NCBI GenBank assembly: GCA_023254175.1 | Contig: JALQYJ010000030.1 | Coordinates: 1-64,000, forward strand | Direction of reading: 5' to 3' | From: Runella sp. | GTDB lineage: Bacteria > Bacteroidota > Bacteroidia > Cytophagales > Spirosomataceae | DNA: 64,000 bases | The notes under the pieces: model-generated | The model's input: only the letters and a program-made list of their open reading frames with translations | Told to the model about the DNA's origin: nothing | The model's database searches: none | Position numbers and translations under genes: made by a program | Shown: piece by piece, positions 8,977 to 19,765 of the stretch | Numbering within the stretch: the stretch's first letter is position 1 | How the letters are laid out: every line of letters starts with the position of its first letter

Positions 8977-9447
8977 CTAATCGCACATTCTAATGAATTT
9001 TCGAGCGTTTTTTTCCCCTTCTTTTCCCACTACTACTTCCACAATCATTTCGCGGGTTGTGAGCTGTAAAATAATCATCTTTTTGTACCAAGGTACGCCT
9101 CCGACAATTTGTTCGTCTAAAAAAATTTCATTTCCATTTACTTTGTAGTTTGTAACCAATTGAGCCACTACACTTGTCGTTAATCCATTAGAGGTAAAAT
9201 CCGTAACTTTTAACTTTCCATCATTTGTCATTTCAAGCAAATACGAATCACTTGCCACTTTTTTCCACGACGAATCCGCAATAACTGGACAGCATCCGCC
9301 ATAATAGCGAAACTCAGTGAGGGTCCATTTTCCTTCAACCGTTGGTTTTTCGGAAGCACAACCTGAGGGTATCATAGCTACCTCTGATGTTGATTTACAC
9401 CTTAATCCAACTAAAACCAAAAGGGCTATTAAAATAATTTTTCTCAT
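8977..9447 (-). CDS. Small putative lipoprotein, META/lipocalin-like
   Basis: A 156-residue exported protein of unknown role. The N-terminus (MRKIILIALLVLVGLRCKS) has a hydrophobic core ending at a cysteine, consistent with a lipoprotein signal though Arg at -1 is atypical. The mature part begins with GKWTLTEFRYYGGCC and ends in a strand-rich domain, resembling META or lipocalin-like modules of Bacteroidota, which typically carry a GxW near the start. Function is not recognised. No operon partner is evident; about 50 nt separate it from the SDR gene downstream. Confidence 0.6.
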   Translation of the reverse strand: MRKIILIALLVLVGLRCKSTSEVAMIPSGCASEKPTVEGKWTLTEFRYYGGCCPVIADSSWKKVASDSYLLEMTNDGKLKVTDFTSNGLTTSVVAQLVTNYKVNGNEIFLDEQIVGGVPWYKKMIILQLTTREMIVEVVVGKEGEKNARKFIRMCD

Positions 9448-9531
9448 GGTTTTACTTATTATCTACTCCTTCATCTAACTAGGTGTGATTCTAAAACCAT
9501 GACGTGTATTTCGGAAAAAGGGTTGGAAGTT

Positions 9532-10800
9532 TTATTCAACAATCCATCTATTTTGTGAATTATACTTTCCCTCAATGACTATTTTGTACAACTTCGAAGG
9601 GAGTTTTGAGACATCAAAAGTGGCCTCTTCATTTGTCACCGAAACCTCATCCATCAACAAATATAAATCGTGTCCTCCTTCTTCAAAATGATTGGTAGTA
9701 GTGAGCCATATTTTCACTTTTCCTTCTTTCTCAATAGCTTTCCAAGAAAGTTGAATTTTCGTTCCTTGTTTTCTTACATTCGCATCAATCACCGATAATT
9801 TTCCCGTAAGTGGAATGCCATCTACTTCAAATGCTTGCTCTTTGGGGATAGTGATGTGTAAGTGTCGAGCAATGGTAGGCATAATATCCACCACCGCAGG
9901 AATGACCCCTCGCTGGGCTTTATCACCAAAGTAATCATTTAAACCCTTAGCATTTGTAACTATCCACGTACTCCGCTCACGCTCCGATTGCCCCCCGTGG
10001 TTTCGGCCACTCGTTACGTCTCGACCGTGATCGGTCGTGATAAAAAGTTGCCAATCTTCCTTATAATTCGCTTCTCTAAATTGAATTGCTTTCCACAATC
10101 TACCTATTTGGTTATCCATCATTCTAACGGCTTTGGCAAATTGCTCGCTGTCCCCGTACTTATGGCCCATATCATCAGTATATTCAAGATAGACCCACGT
10201 CAAATCAGGACTTTCCTCTTGGATATACCGAGCCGCTTCGTCCACGACTCGTTCATCTATTTTATGAATGTATTCTTTTTCAGCATCGTGAGGGTAATGC
10301 AGGGTATCCAGCTCAAAACCATCAAAAAAATAATCTACTCTCAGCTTATTAGTTTGGGGTAAACCTGTTCCTACCAACTTGGTTCTATTATCTAACCAAG
10401 TCGAAAATATTGCGGTTTTCTTGTGAGGGTATTGCTCTTCAAAAAATCGAAAAATAGTCCAATAATGGTAATTAGGGTCTTTGATATTATTGTCCCAAAC
10501 GTTGTGTTTATTGACCCACGTTCCTGTCAACAAGCTATTATAACCCACCGCCGAAATCGTTGGAGTTTGAGAATACGAATTCTTTTTCCCCCCAACATAT
10601 GCCTTTGAATATCCATTGTTGCGAGAAATAGCCTTTAAATTGGTCAAATCAAGCTTTTCTACGACATCCGACGAAATTCCATCTACAATTACAAAAAGTG
10701 ACTTAGGCAGCCGATTTTGAGCTTCTACGCCCATTGTTATTCCCAAGCCGAGAAAACCTACTTGGGAAAATATCCGAAAATATGTTTGCAGTGCTTTCAT
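9532..10800 (-). CDS. Alkaline phosphatase superfamily phosphodiesterase (NPP-like), exported
   Basis: A 422-residue protein with an N-terminal signal-like segment ([15 protein letters not shown]). Metal and nucleophile motifs of type I phosphodiesterase / nucleotide pyrophosphatases are visible: [10 protein letters not shown] (Asp), [17 protein letters not shown] (Thr nucleophile region), [13 protein letters not shown] (Asp and His), TTDHGRD (Asp/His) and RNHGGQ (His). It likely cleaves phosphodiester or phosphoester bonds in the periplasm. The start lies only 3 nt past the stop of ppk1, so the two are almost surely one operon, which suggests a role in phosphate recovery. The C-terminal ~90 residues form an extra beta-rich domain. 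Confidence 0.85.
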   Translation of the reverse strand: MKALQTYFRIFSQVGFLGLGITMGVEAQNRLPKSLFVIVDGISSDVVEKLDLTNLKAISRNNGYSKAYVGGKKNSYSQTPTISAVGYNSLLTGTWVNKHNVWDNNIKDPNYHYWTIFRFFEEQYPHKKTAIFSTWLDNRTKLVGTGLPQTNKLRVDYFFDGFELDTLHYPHDAEKEYIHKIDERVVDEAARYIQEESPDLTWVYLEYTDDMGHKYGDSEQFAKAVRMMDNQIGRLWKAIQFREANYKEDWQLFITTDHGRDVTSGRNHGGQSERERSTWIVTNAKGLNDYFGDKAQRGVIPAVVDIMPTIARHLHITIPKEQAFEVDGIPLTGKLSVIDANVRKQGTKIQLSWKAIEKEGKVKIWLTTTNHFEEGGHDLYLLMDEVSVTNEEATFDVSKLPSKLYKIVIEGKYNSQNRWIVE

Positions 10801-10803
10801 GAT

Positions 10804-13110
10804 TTATTCATCGTTAGCCTCCAAGGCGCTTGTGGGTTCAACAGCTTCTTCAGTTTGTTTCAATACAGCCGTATCTTCCTCTACAAACAAACGGGTAGTC
10901 ATCACTTCCTCTAAGTTGACATGAAAAAATCGTTCATGGATATTGAATGACCCACTTGCTCCTTCACTGCACTTGGTATAATTGCCACCTTCTTGCATTT
11001 CGTACGCATTGACATTATCTCGCAAGTTATAGTCTAAAATATGAATCGCTTGCTGCTTGACCCGTGGATTCACAAATTCAAACATGGACTCAATACGGCG
11101 GTCGAACGAGCGCACCATCACGTCGGCACTACCGCCATACACTTTGGGCTGACCATCATTGTGGAAATAAAATACACGAGTGTGTTCTAAGAAATCCCCG
11201 ACAATTGACCGTACGGTAATATTTTCACTTAACCCTGCTCGTCCTGGACGTAAGCAGCATATCCCTCTAACAATGAGACGAATAGGAACTCCTGCCTGCG
11301 AAGCTTTGTACAACTCTTCGATGGTCGATTTATCTTCTAATGAATTTATTTTAAAACAAATACCACTTGGAAGTCCCTTCATGGCATTTTCAGCTTCGCG
11401 CCGAATGAGCTTAACAAGCTGCTTCCGCATATCACGCGGAGCTGTTAGTAAATACTGGTAATCGTTTGGCAATGAATGCCCAGTAATAACGTTGAAGAAC
11501 TCAGTAATGTCCCGGTTATATACTTCGTCGCAAGTCAGTAAACCAATATCGGTGTACAGTTTTGCCGTTTCCTCGTTGTAATTACCACTTGCTAAGTGAG
11601 AATAACTCACAACTCCTTGCTCTTCCGCCCTTACGATTTGTAGAAGCTTAGTATGGGTTTTAAAACGAGTAATTCCATAAATAACAAAACAACCTGCTTT
11701 TTGTAGCTTTTCGGCTTCTCGCATGTTATTTTCTTCATCAAATCGGGCTTTTACTTCAAATAAGACAGATATATGTTTCCCGTTTTCAGCAGCTTTTAAT
11801 AAAGCGGCTGTAATACGAGATTTTTTAGCTAAGCGGTAGATTGTCAGTTTAATTGCCAACACTTGCGGATCTTCAGCCGCATCTTCCAACAACTTCAAGA
11901 CTGGTTCAAAGTTGTTGTAAGGGTGATGCAGCATAATATCACCCTCTTTGATAGTGTCGAAAATATCGTCCAAAATTTGACCAGGTTCAAGCCCTAGTGG
12001 TGGAACTGCCGAAGGCGGTGGAGGTGTAAGCTCAACAAACTCAGGGTGCTTAATAATTTGCCATAAACACGTAAAATCGAGCAAGTGGTTACACGTAAAA
12101 ACGTTATAGTCATCAAACTCCCATCGCTTTTTGAGCAAATTCAACAACCAATCCGTCATTCCTTTTTCTACTTCCATTCGAACCACACGGCCCAAACGAC
12201 GGGTTTTGAGTTTTTGTTTTACTTCGTCCAAAAAATCACTTTCGTCGTCGTCATTTTCTTCAATAGAAAAATCACCATTACGTATGATTCTGAACAAGTG
12301 CATGTCCGTAATCTCCACATTTCGGTATAATTTATGTAACTCGTGGCGAATAATCTCTTCGATTGGAATAAACAAAAATTCGCCGTCTACGCGCTCAATT
12401 GTATAAAAACGACGGAGATTTACTGGAATCTGAACAAACGAAATACGGCGATTTTCTTCCTCGGCTTTACCTTTCTCATGCGAATTGGTAATCACGGCAA
12501 AAATCAGCGTTTTTGCCAACAATACTGGAAATGTATGCGTATAATCGAAAAGCATAGGAGTGAGCATGGGATAAATCGTCCGGTCAAAATATTTACCCAC
12601 TTCGACCTTTTCTTTTTCATCCAAATCCCCACACCCCCCAATACGAAGTTTGTGTTCGGCAAAGAGCGGCATTAGCTCCTTTTCATACACTTCGTCTTGG
12701 GCTTCCGTAAATTTATGAATAGCTGATAACAACGCTTTCCGAAACGGAATTTCCCGCAATCCTGAGTAATCGACCCGTTCTTTTCCATAATCCAAATAAT
12801 TGTACAAACTTCCTACTCGAATCGTAAAAAACTCATCGAGGTTGGAATCTGAAATGGCCAAAAACTTCATTCGTTCAAACAGCGTTCGGCGGCGGCTACG
12901 GGCTTGGTCAAGCACTCGAAAGTTGAACTGAAGCCAACTTAAATCGCGGCTGATAAAATTACTTTGCTCAATGGTTTGATTTACGCGTTCGACCGAGCGA
13001 GCAAAACGGTCGTGGTCTTCTTGAGCTTGTCCTCCAATTTTTGGTTCACGGCGGTCACGTCCAAAAGAAAACATAGACGCAATATTTTTAAGATTATCGG
13101 ATGCAGGCAT
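10804..13110 (-). CDS. ppk1: Polyphosphate kinase 1
   Basis: A 768-residue protein of family length that polymerises the gamma phosphate of ATP into polyphosphate. Order of features: N-domain (SRDLSWLQFNFRVLDQA), head domain, then two phospholipase-D-like catalytic domains. Visible motifs are DIMLHHPYNNFEPV, KLTIYRLAKKS, RFDEENNMREAEKL and YGITRFKTHTKLL, the last carrying the histidine expected to be phosphorylated (HTK), and HLASGNYNEETAKLY. About 60 acidic residues extend the C-terminus. First gene of an operon with the downstream phosphodiesterase. A terminator-free gap separates it from the gyrB terminator upstream. Confidence 0.95.
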   Translation of the reverse strand: MPASDNLKNIASMFSFGRDRREPKIGGQAQEDHDRFARSVERVNQTIEQSNFISRDLSWLQFNFRVLDQARSRRRTLFERMKFLAISDSNLDEFFTIRVGSLYNYLDYGKERVDYSGLREIPFRKALLSAIHKFTEAQDEVYEKELMPLFAEHKLRIGGCGDLDEKEKVEVGKYFDRTIYPMLTPMLFDYTHTFPVLLAKTLIFAVITNSHEKGKAEEENRRISFVQIPVNLRRFYTIERVDGEFLFIPIEEIIRHELHKLYRNVEITDMHLFRIIRNGDFSIEENDDDESDFLDEVKQKLKTRRLGRVVRMEVEKGMTDWLLNLLKKRWEFDDYNVFTCNHLLDFTCLWQIIKHPEFVELTPPPPSAVPPLGLEPGQILDDIFDTIKEGDIMLHHPYNNFEPVLKLLEDAAEDPQVLAIKLTIYRLAKKSRITAALLKAAENGKHISVLFEVKARFDEENNMREAEKLQKAGCFVIYGITRFKTHTKLLQIVRAEEQGVVSYSHLASGNYNEETAKLYTDIGLLTCDEVYNRDITEFFNVITGHSLPNDYQYLLTAPRDMRKQLVKLIRREAENAMKGLPSGICFKINSLEDKSTIEELYKASQAGVPIRLIVRGICCLRPGRAGLSENITVRSIVGDFLEHTRVFYFHNDGQPKVYGGSADVMVRSFDRRIESMFEFVNPRVKQQAIHILDYNLRDNVNAYEMQEGGNYTKCSEGASGSFNIHERFFHVNLEEVMTTRLFVEEDTAVLKQTEEAVEPTSALEANDE

Positions 13111-13198
13111 GTTTGATTTGGCGATTACTTCGATTAACGATTAATTCGACGAGTTGATATACGAATTTTATTTTTCAAAAATAGGCGGTAACTAACAA

Positions 13199-13230
13199 AA
13201 AGCCATTCGTCTTATCTGACGAATGGCTTT
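13199..13230 (-). terminator. Rho-independent terminator of gyrB
   Basis: Perfect 13-bp stem AAAGCCATTCGTC / GACGAATGGCTTT with a 6-nt loop; on the reverse strand it is followed by TTTTTG. It lies about 70 nt past the gyrB stop and before ppk1. Confidence 0.85.
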
Positions 13231-13299
13231 AATTAACGTTTTCTTAACACTCGTTATTTCAACATAGCCTTCGCCACGTACTACAATTTCAAGTGAATT

Positions 13300-15560
<2,261 letters not shown>

Positions 15561-16183
15561 TTAGAAATTTCGAATGTCATAAAAACCGCCGTTTTCAAAC
15601 TGAGGATTTCCAACGGCTTGGTATAAAAACATCGCAACGCTCGCGGGAGAGCGAAGTTGTCCTTCGGTAAAAAGGCGCTGAAAACGCCTGACTTGAGAAA
15701 ATTGAGCACTGTCTAAAGTACGAAGAGTTGTCTGCATTTCGGTATCCACCACGCCAGGTGCAAATCCCCAGACTTTGGCTAAGAGCTGATGAAGCGATAT
15801 CTCCGTACTAAGCACTTGGGTGGCCATCAACTTTGTAAAATCATCGGCGCTGTTTGGTTGACAAAAATAGTTTGAGCGATGTCGTACGGAGAGGCTTGAA
15901 AAGAGGGTACAACTTCCCCCAAACGACCCGCATTGTTGAAAAGAATTACCTGCTCAAACACATCATGTTTGAGCAATTGTCCAAGCATCAAAAGTACTGA
16001 TTCACAACCTTCAATACTACTCAAATCAGCTCCCACATCTACGTAGCGCGGCGACAATTGCTCCACGTACGACCGCGAAATCCCTACTACCGTATCCTGA
16101 CTTCCGTCCATGAGAAACGTGTCAACGAGTGCTTTTCCGAGGCCACGGTTACTTCCTGTAATGATGACAAGTCGTTTGTTCAT
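15561..16183 (-). pseudogene. Short-chain dehydrogenase remnant with deleted catalytic core
   Basis: Two overlapping reading frames make up one broken SDR. The upstream piece (16183-15827) has the cofactor motif ITGSNRGLGKA and ILFNNAGRLGE and ends ...NQTAPMILQS; the downstream piece (15830-15561) resumes with ATQVLSTE...WGFAPGVVDTEMQ, typical of the last third. The intervening segment of roughly 40-50 residues, which in SDRs holds the catalytic Ser and the YxxxK pair, is absent, and the frame changes at the junction. Total coding length is about 205 codons against a usual 240-250. A sepiapterin/benzil reductase-like SDR was probably the ancestor. It begins 11 nt after the DUF5107 gene, so it was probably co-transcribed with it. 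Confidence 0.8.
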
Positions 16184-16194
16184 TGATTCCTATC

Positions 16195-19170
16195 TTACTG
16201 AAATAGCTTTAACAGCTCAAGCTCATAAGCTGACAAGTTTTGGGTTAATTTAGTAATGTCTGCGGGTTGTGGTTCTTTTTTAGTTAACTTTTGTGTCATC
16301 CACTTTTTGAGGTACCACGTCAAGCGATTATCGGGATTGTAAGGCTCGCCCGAACCAAGATTTTCGGGCCATTTTTCGGCCTGTTCTAACACTGTAACCG
16401 CTTCACGGTATTTCTTTTGCTCGTTGAGCGTTGCAGCATACCGAATATTAAGTTCGCGGTACAATTTATGCGCTCCCGAAGCGCCTTCGTTGGGCAAAAT
16501 AGTCAGCGAATTTAGGACATCAAGGGCTTCTCTGTAGCGCCCTACCTGCTTCAATAGTTCTGCCCGCTGTTGCCCCAAAATATAAATTTCGTGTTCGGGC
16601 AAGCCCGAAGTTTCTACTTTTTTGGTTTTTAGGTACTTGGTCAATTTTTCTTCGTTGATGCGAATGGCCTTATTCAACTCTCCGTTGGCCGCATAAAACT
16701 CAGCCAGACGCTTCACAACGCGCCAATTTTTCGGGTCGATTTCGTAGGCTTTTTCGAGACTCGCTTTTGCTATACCTTTTTCTTTTTTTAAAACCTCCGC
16801 TTTATAAAGGTAATACGTAACAAAATCAGATTGAAGTTTTGGGGCATCTATCACTCCAAACTCAACCTCAATAAACTCTTCTGGGCGATAAGATACCGAA
16901 GTCAAATACTGATAATAATGCAATTTCCAGTGTTGTTTTTGTTTTCTAGCCCATGTTAAAACAGAAGCGGTTTCATTCCGAAACGGAAACACTCCCTCAC
17001 AAGGCATGGCAATCACTTCATTCAAAAAAGCCTCAGACTCGCTTTTCATGTTAATTTTATCATATAAATACGATTTCCACAAACTAACAATGGGATTTTG
17101 AGGTGCGTCACTTAACACTTCCAAACTTGCTTTGAACAAACCCAAATCTGAATAATTGATAGCAATTTCAAGGTATGTTTCAGCAGGTAATTCACACTTA
17201 ATCATCTCTACAAACCCCTTTTTATCAGCATCATTTTTGGTAATTTGAGCAATTTCAAAACGTGCAAGATGATTCAGTGGGTCTTTATTTAACACTTCTT
17301 TTGCTTTCAATAAGGCCCGTCCATTTAAGTTGAGCATTCGCAAAATAATGATTTCTAACTGCTTGGCATTCCAATTTTCGTTTTGGTTTTCCAATGATTG
17401 CTCCACCAATGTCAGAGCTTGCAAATAGTTCTTTTCTTTTACCGCAATCTTAGCCAAGTGATACAAAGCCGCCGAACGATAAACAGGGTCAAGTGAAGCC
17501 GTTGCCAACCGGTCTTTAGCGACTGCCATGCTGCCAAAATGTGCATTTGAAATACCTGCTATAAAATTGGCTTTTGCATCGTATGTATTATTCTGTAAGG
17601 CAAACTCAGAAAACAATTGCGACGTATCTTCAATCCCCATAAAATAAGCTAACTCCGCAGACAACGTCCAAGCAGGAGTATAGCTTGGATTCTTCTTCAA
17701 AAGTTTTTGAAGGATGGTATCAGCTTCTGTGTACTTTCGTTGATTCATACAATCTTTAGCTTTCAGGAATAAACCATACTCCGAATTCCAATCAAATTCT
17801 TTTGGGGCTGCTAAAGGTCTTCGAGTAGCGGTTGGCTGTCCGTCTGCTATGAGTTCATCGCCTATCCTTATCGCCAATTTCTCCACTTCGCCCGACCAGC
17901 GGATAGAATCCCGAACCGTTTCTAATGGCTTTAAATCCAACCTTTTTAAAAGAAGCCTCTGATTATCAAGCGAAATAGAGAGTGTATCTTGAACCAGTGA
18001 AACAGCACAGTAATCCATTTTAAGCCAACCGTCCTTCACTCGTAGATTCATAGCCCCCTGCGGAGTAGCATGGGTAAGGCCACGGGTATGTTTCACTGGA
18101 AACCAGTATTCCGTCCAACTATCGTGGGTATAGGGTATGAAAGACACGTGTTTAAAAGGACTGTACATACTGCCCTCAGCCGCTTGATTAAATAACCTTC
18201 CCGACTGTAATTCAACATATTGACCATCGTTGTCTGTCAATAATTTTTCCCAAATCATCCCCTCTCGCGATAACCCCCAAATCCAGATTTTTTTACCAAG
18301 TTTCTCGTGATAAGGTGAATAACGGGCAAAACCCATGTTGTCGTCGTGCCAAAAACCTCCGTAAAAGTCTGTTTTTTTACCCAAAACGTGGTAAGACTTG
18401 TACGTACCGAAGTTGTTTTGTTCGTAAAAATTCAGGTTTCTTCCCAGCGAATCTTTTGGCCATGGGCCAACTTCACCGTCGTGACCGATGTAATTTGTCC
18501 CTGGAAATACAAATTCTAAGTTTCCTGCCGCTTTAAAACCCGCGTTCATCCAATGATAATAACTCGTTTCAAAAGGGGTAGCGTTGTACCAATGCGACTT
18601 AGTGGTAAAATAGGCTTTATCTTTGGGCAAGTTCACCTCTACCATCCAGCGCGTTCGTGCCGACCAATCCCATGCCCCCAAAAAACAACTCACACTTCCG
18701 TCGGCATTGGTTCGCGTAAAGTAATCAACGGGAGCGGAGACTGTAGGCGCATGGCCAATGTCACCAAAGTTGATTTCAATGCCACCCGACGTCCACGCGC
18801 CCCGCATAGCCACGTCGCGAAACTTAACGACGTGGTTAAAGTACACAAAGGGAAAATTGGTGGATTTTTCGTACGCCCCCCAAATTTTCCCACCGATTTC
18901 GGGCGTGATATAAACTTTAATGTAATCGTTTTCAAGTTCAATAAACTTCCAATCCTTCATTACAGGCTTGTCGGTGTAGCCATCGTAGCGAAAATAAGGA
19001 TAAATACGTCCAGGTTTAGGTACAGGCTCGGGGTCCGAAAACGGGTAGGTGATGAGGTTTTGAGTAGTTTCACGGACAACTGCATTTTGAGCCGTTGCAG
19101 CTTGGAACATTACCAACATTAGGCCGATAAACAACCATTGTTTGGGGGCTAAAAAAGAGAGCGGGCTCAT
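16195..19170 (-). CDS. DUF5107 domain protein with C-terminal TPR repeats
   Basis: About 991 residues. A signal peptide (FIGLMLVMFQAATAQ) is followed by a beta-rich DUF5107 domain, recognised from IELENDYIKVYITPEIGGKIWGA and the downstream GGIEINFGDIGH segment; this family resembles the galactose mutarotase / aldose-epimerase fold. The C-terminal half (from about residue 460) is a string of TPR-like helical repeats (e.g. ALYHLAKIAVKEKNYLQALTL). It may bind sugars or glycans in the periplasm, but no activity is proven. The track start at 19200 is a TTG; ATG 19170 (MSPLSF) gives a better signal peptide. Next to sugar-uptake genes, which fits a role in carbohydrate metabolism. Confidence 0.8.
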   Translation of the reverse strand: MSPLSFLAPKQWLFIGLMLVMFQAATAQNAVVRETTQNLITYPFSDPEPVPKPGRIYPYFRYDGYTDKPVMKDWKFIELENDYIKVYITPEIGGKIWGAYEKSTNFPFVYFNHVVKFRDVAMRGAWTSGGIEINFGDIGHAPTVSAPVDYFTRTNADGSVSCFLGAWDWSARTRWMVEVNLPKDKAYFTTKSHWYNATPFETSYYHWMNAGFKAAGNLEFVFPGTNYIGHDGEVGPWPKDSLGRNLNFYEQNNFGTYKSYHVLGKKTDFYGGFWHDDNMGFARYSPYHEKLGKKIWIWGLSREGMIWEKLLTDNDGQYVELQSGRLFNQAAEGSMYSPFKHVSFIPYTHDSWTEYWFPVKHTRGLTHATPQGAMNLRVKDGWLKMDYCAVSLVQDTLSISLDNQRLLLKRLDLKPLETVRDSIRWSGEVEKLAIRIGDELIADGQPTATRRPLAAPKEFDWNSEYGLFLKAKDCMNQRKYTEADTILQKLLKKNPSYTPAWTLSAELAYFMGIEDTSQLFSEFALQNNTYDAKANFIAGISNAHFGSMAVAKDRLATASLDPVYRSAALYHLAKIAVKEKNYLQALTLVEQSLENQNENWNAKQLEIIILRMLNLNGRALLKAKEVLNKDPLNHLARFEIAQITKNDADKKGFVEMIKCELPAETYLEIAINYSDLGLFKASLEVLSDAPQNPIVSLWKSYLYDKINMKSESEAFLNEVIAMPCEGVFPFRNETASVLTWARKQKQHWKLHYYQYLTSVSYRPEEFIEVEFGVIDAPKLQSDFVTYYLYKAEVLKKEKGIAKASLEKAYEIDPKNWRVVKRLAEFYAANGELNKAIRINEEKLTKYLKTKKVETSGLPEHEIYILGQQRAELLKQVGRYREALDVLNSLTILPNEGASGAHKLYRELNIRYAATLNEQKKYREAVTVLEQAEKWPENLGSGEPYNPDNRLTWYLKKWMTQKLTKKEPQPADITKLTQNLSAYELELLKLFQ

Positions 19171-19344
19171 GGGTTTGGGTGAAGTTATTAGATAATGCAA
19201 GATAAAATTTTGGCGTGGTTTATGTCGCTTTTTTGAGTAAAATTGTCAAAAAAAGAACACGCCATGGGTGTCATTGCCACCAAACGACATCCCAAAATTT
19301 GGTCTTTATTATCAATTAGTTTGTCAATAATAATATCAATCGAA

Positions 19345-19699
19345 AAAAATATATTGTTGCCTCCAATGAGTCAGGCTTGCACGTAAGTTCAGGCAGTAAT
19401 TTAGCCAACATTGACCGATAAATACTTTGATGTAGCGCCCAAAATCGTGATTGAAGTGACATTGGAGTAGCTCTCGAAGAAACTGGGCTGACGAGCAACT
19501 TAGAGTATGTGTTGAACAAATCGCAAAAAATACTTGATTTTGGGGTAGAAAAAGTCATTTGGATTACTACCCAAACCAAGAAAATCTTTGTCATTACCCC
19601 TGGTATCTGGTTAATTACGAGGAAAACATTCACTTAATGGAAGATTGCACCCTGAATCTTGCCCAACTACTCCGAGACGAAGAAATAATTGATTATTAA
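19345..19699 (+). pseudogene. Uma2 (DUF820) family nuclease-like gene remnant
   Basis: The plus strand holds fragments of a Uma2-type restriction-endonuclease-fold protein broken by stops and frameshifts. Recognisable pieces: YFDVAPKIVIEVT, then ETGLTSNLEYVLNKSQKIL, then DFGVEKVIWITTQTKKIF in one frame, and WYLVNYEENIHLMEDCTLN up to IIDY and a stop in another. These match the last two thirds of Cytophagales Uma2 proteins (PPKVVIEVD..., FGVEKVIWV..., W...). The N-terminal third is almost lost. The ORF on the other strand (19316-19633) is a shadow of this remnant. Function presumed lost. Confidence 0.7.
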
Positions 19700-19735
19700 C
19701 TCAAAAACTGGCGACTTCTTGCCAGTTTTTGAGTT
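19699..19735. terminator. Bidirectional intrinsic terminator
   Basis: Perfect 15-bp hairpin AACTCAAAAACTGGC / GCCAGTTTTTGAGTT with an 8-nt loop. A/T-rich flanks on both sides make it suitable for the Uma2 remnant on the plus strand and for the SusCD/FG-GAP operon on the minus strand. Confidence 0.8.
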
Positions 19736-19765
19736 AATGGCACGGTGGTATTGGCTATTCATTTT

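Noticed and set aside
15561-16183. Two separate small SDR genes
   Set aside because: Each piece holds only one half of a single SDR fold, so a broken gene is the simpler reading.
18553-19122. Plus-strand 189-aa ORF
   Set aside because: Antisense shadow of the DUF5107 gene.
19316-19633. Minus-strand 105-aa ORF
   Set aside because: It is the reverse complement of the Uma2 remnant, which makes better sense on the plus strand.
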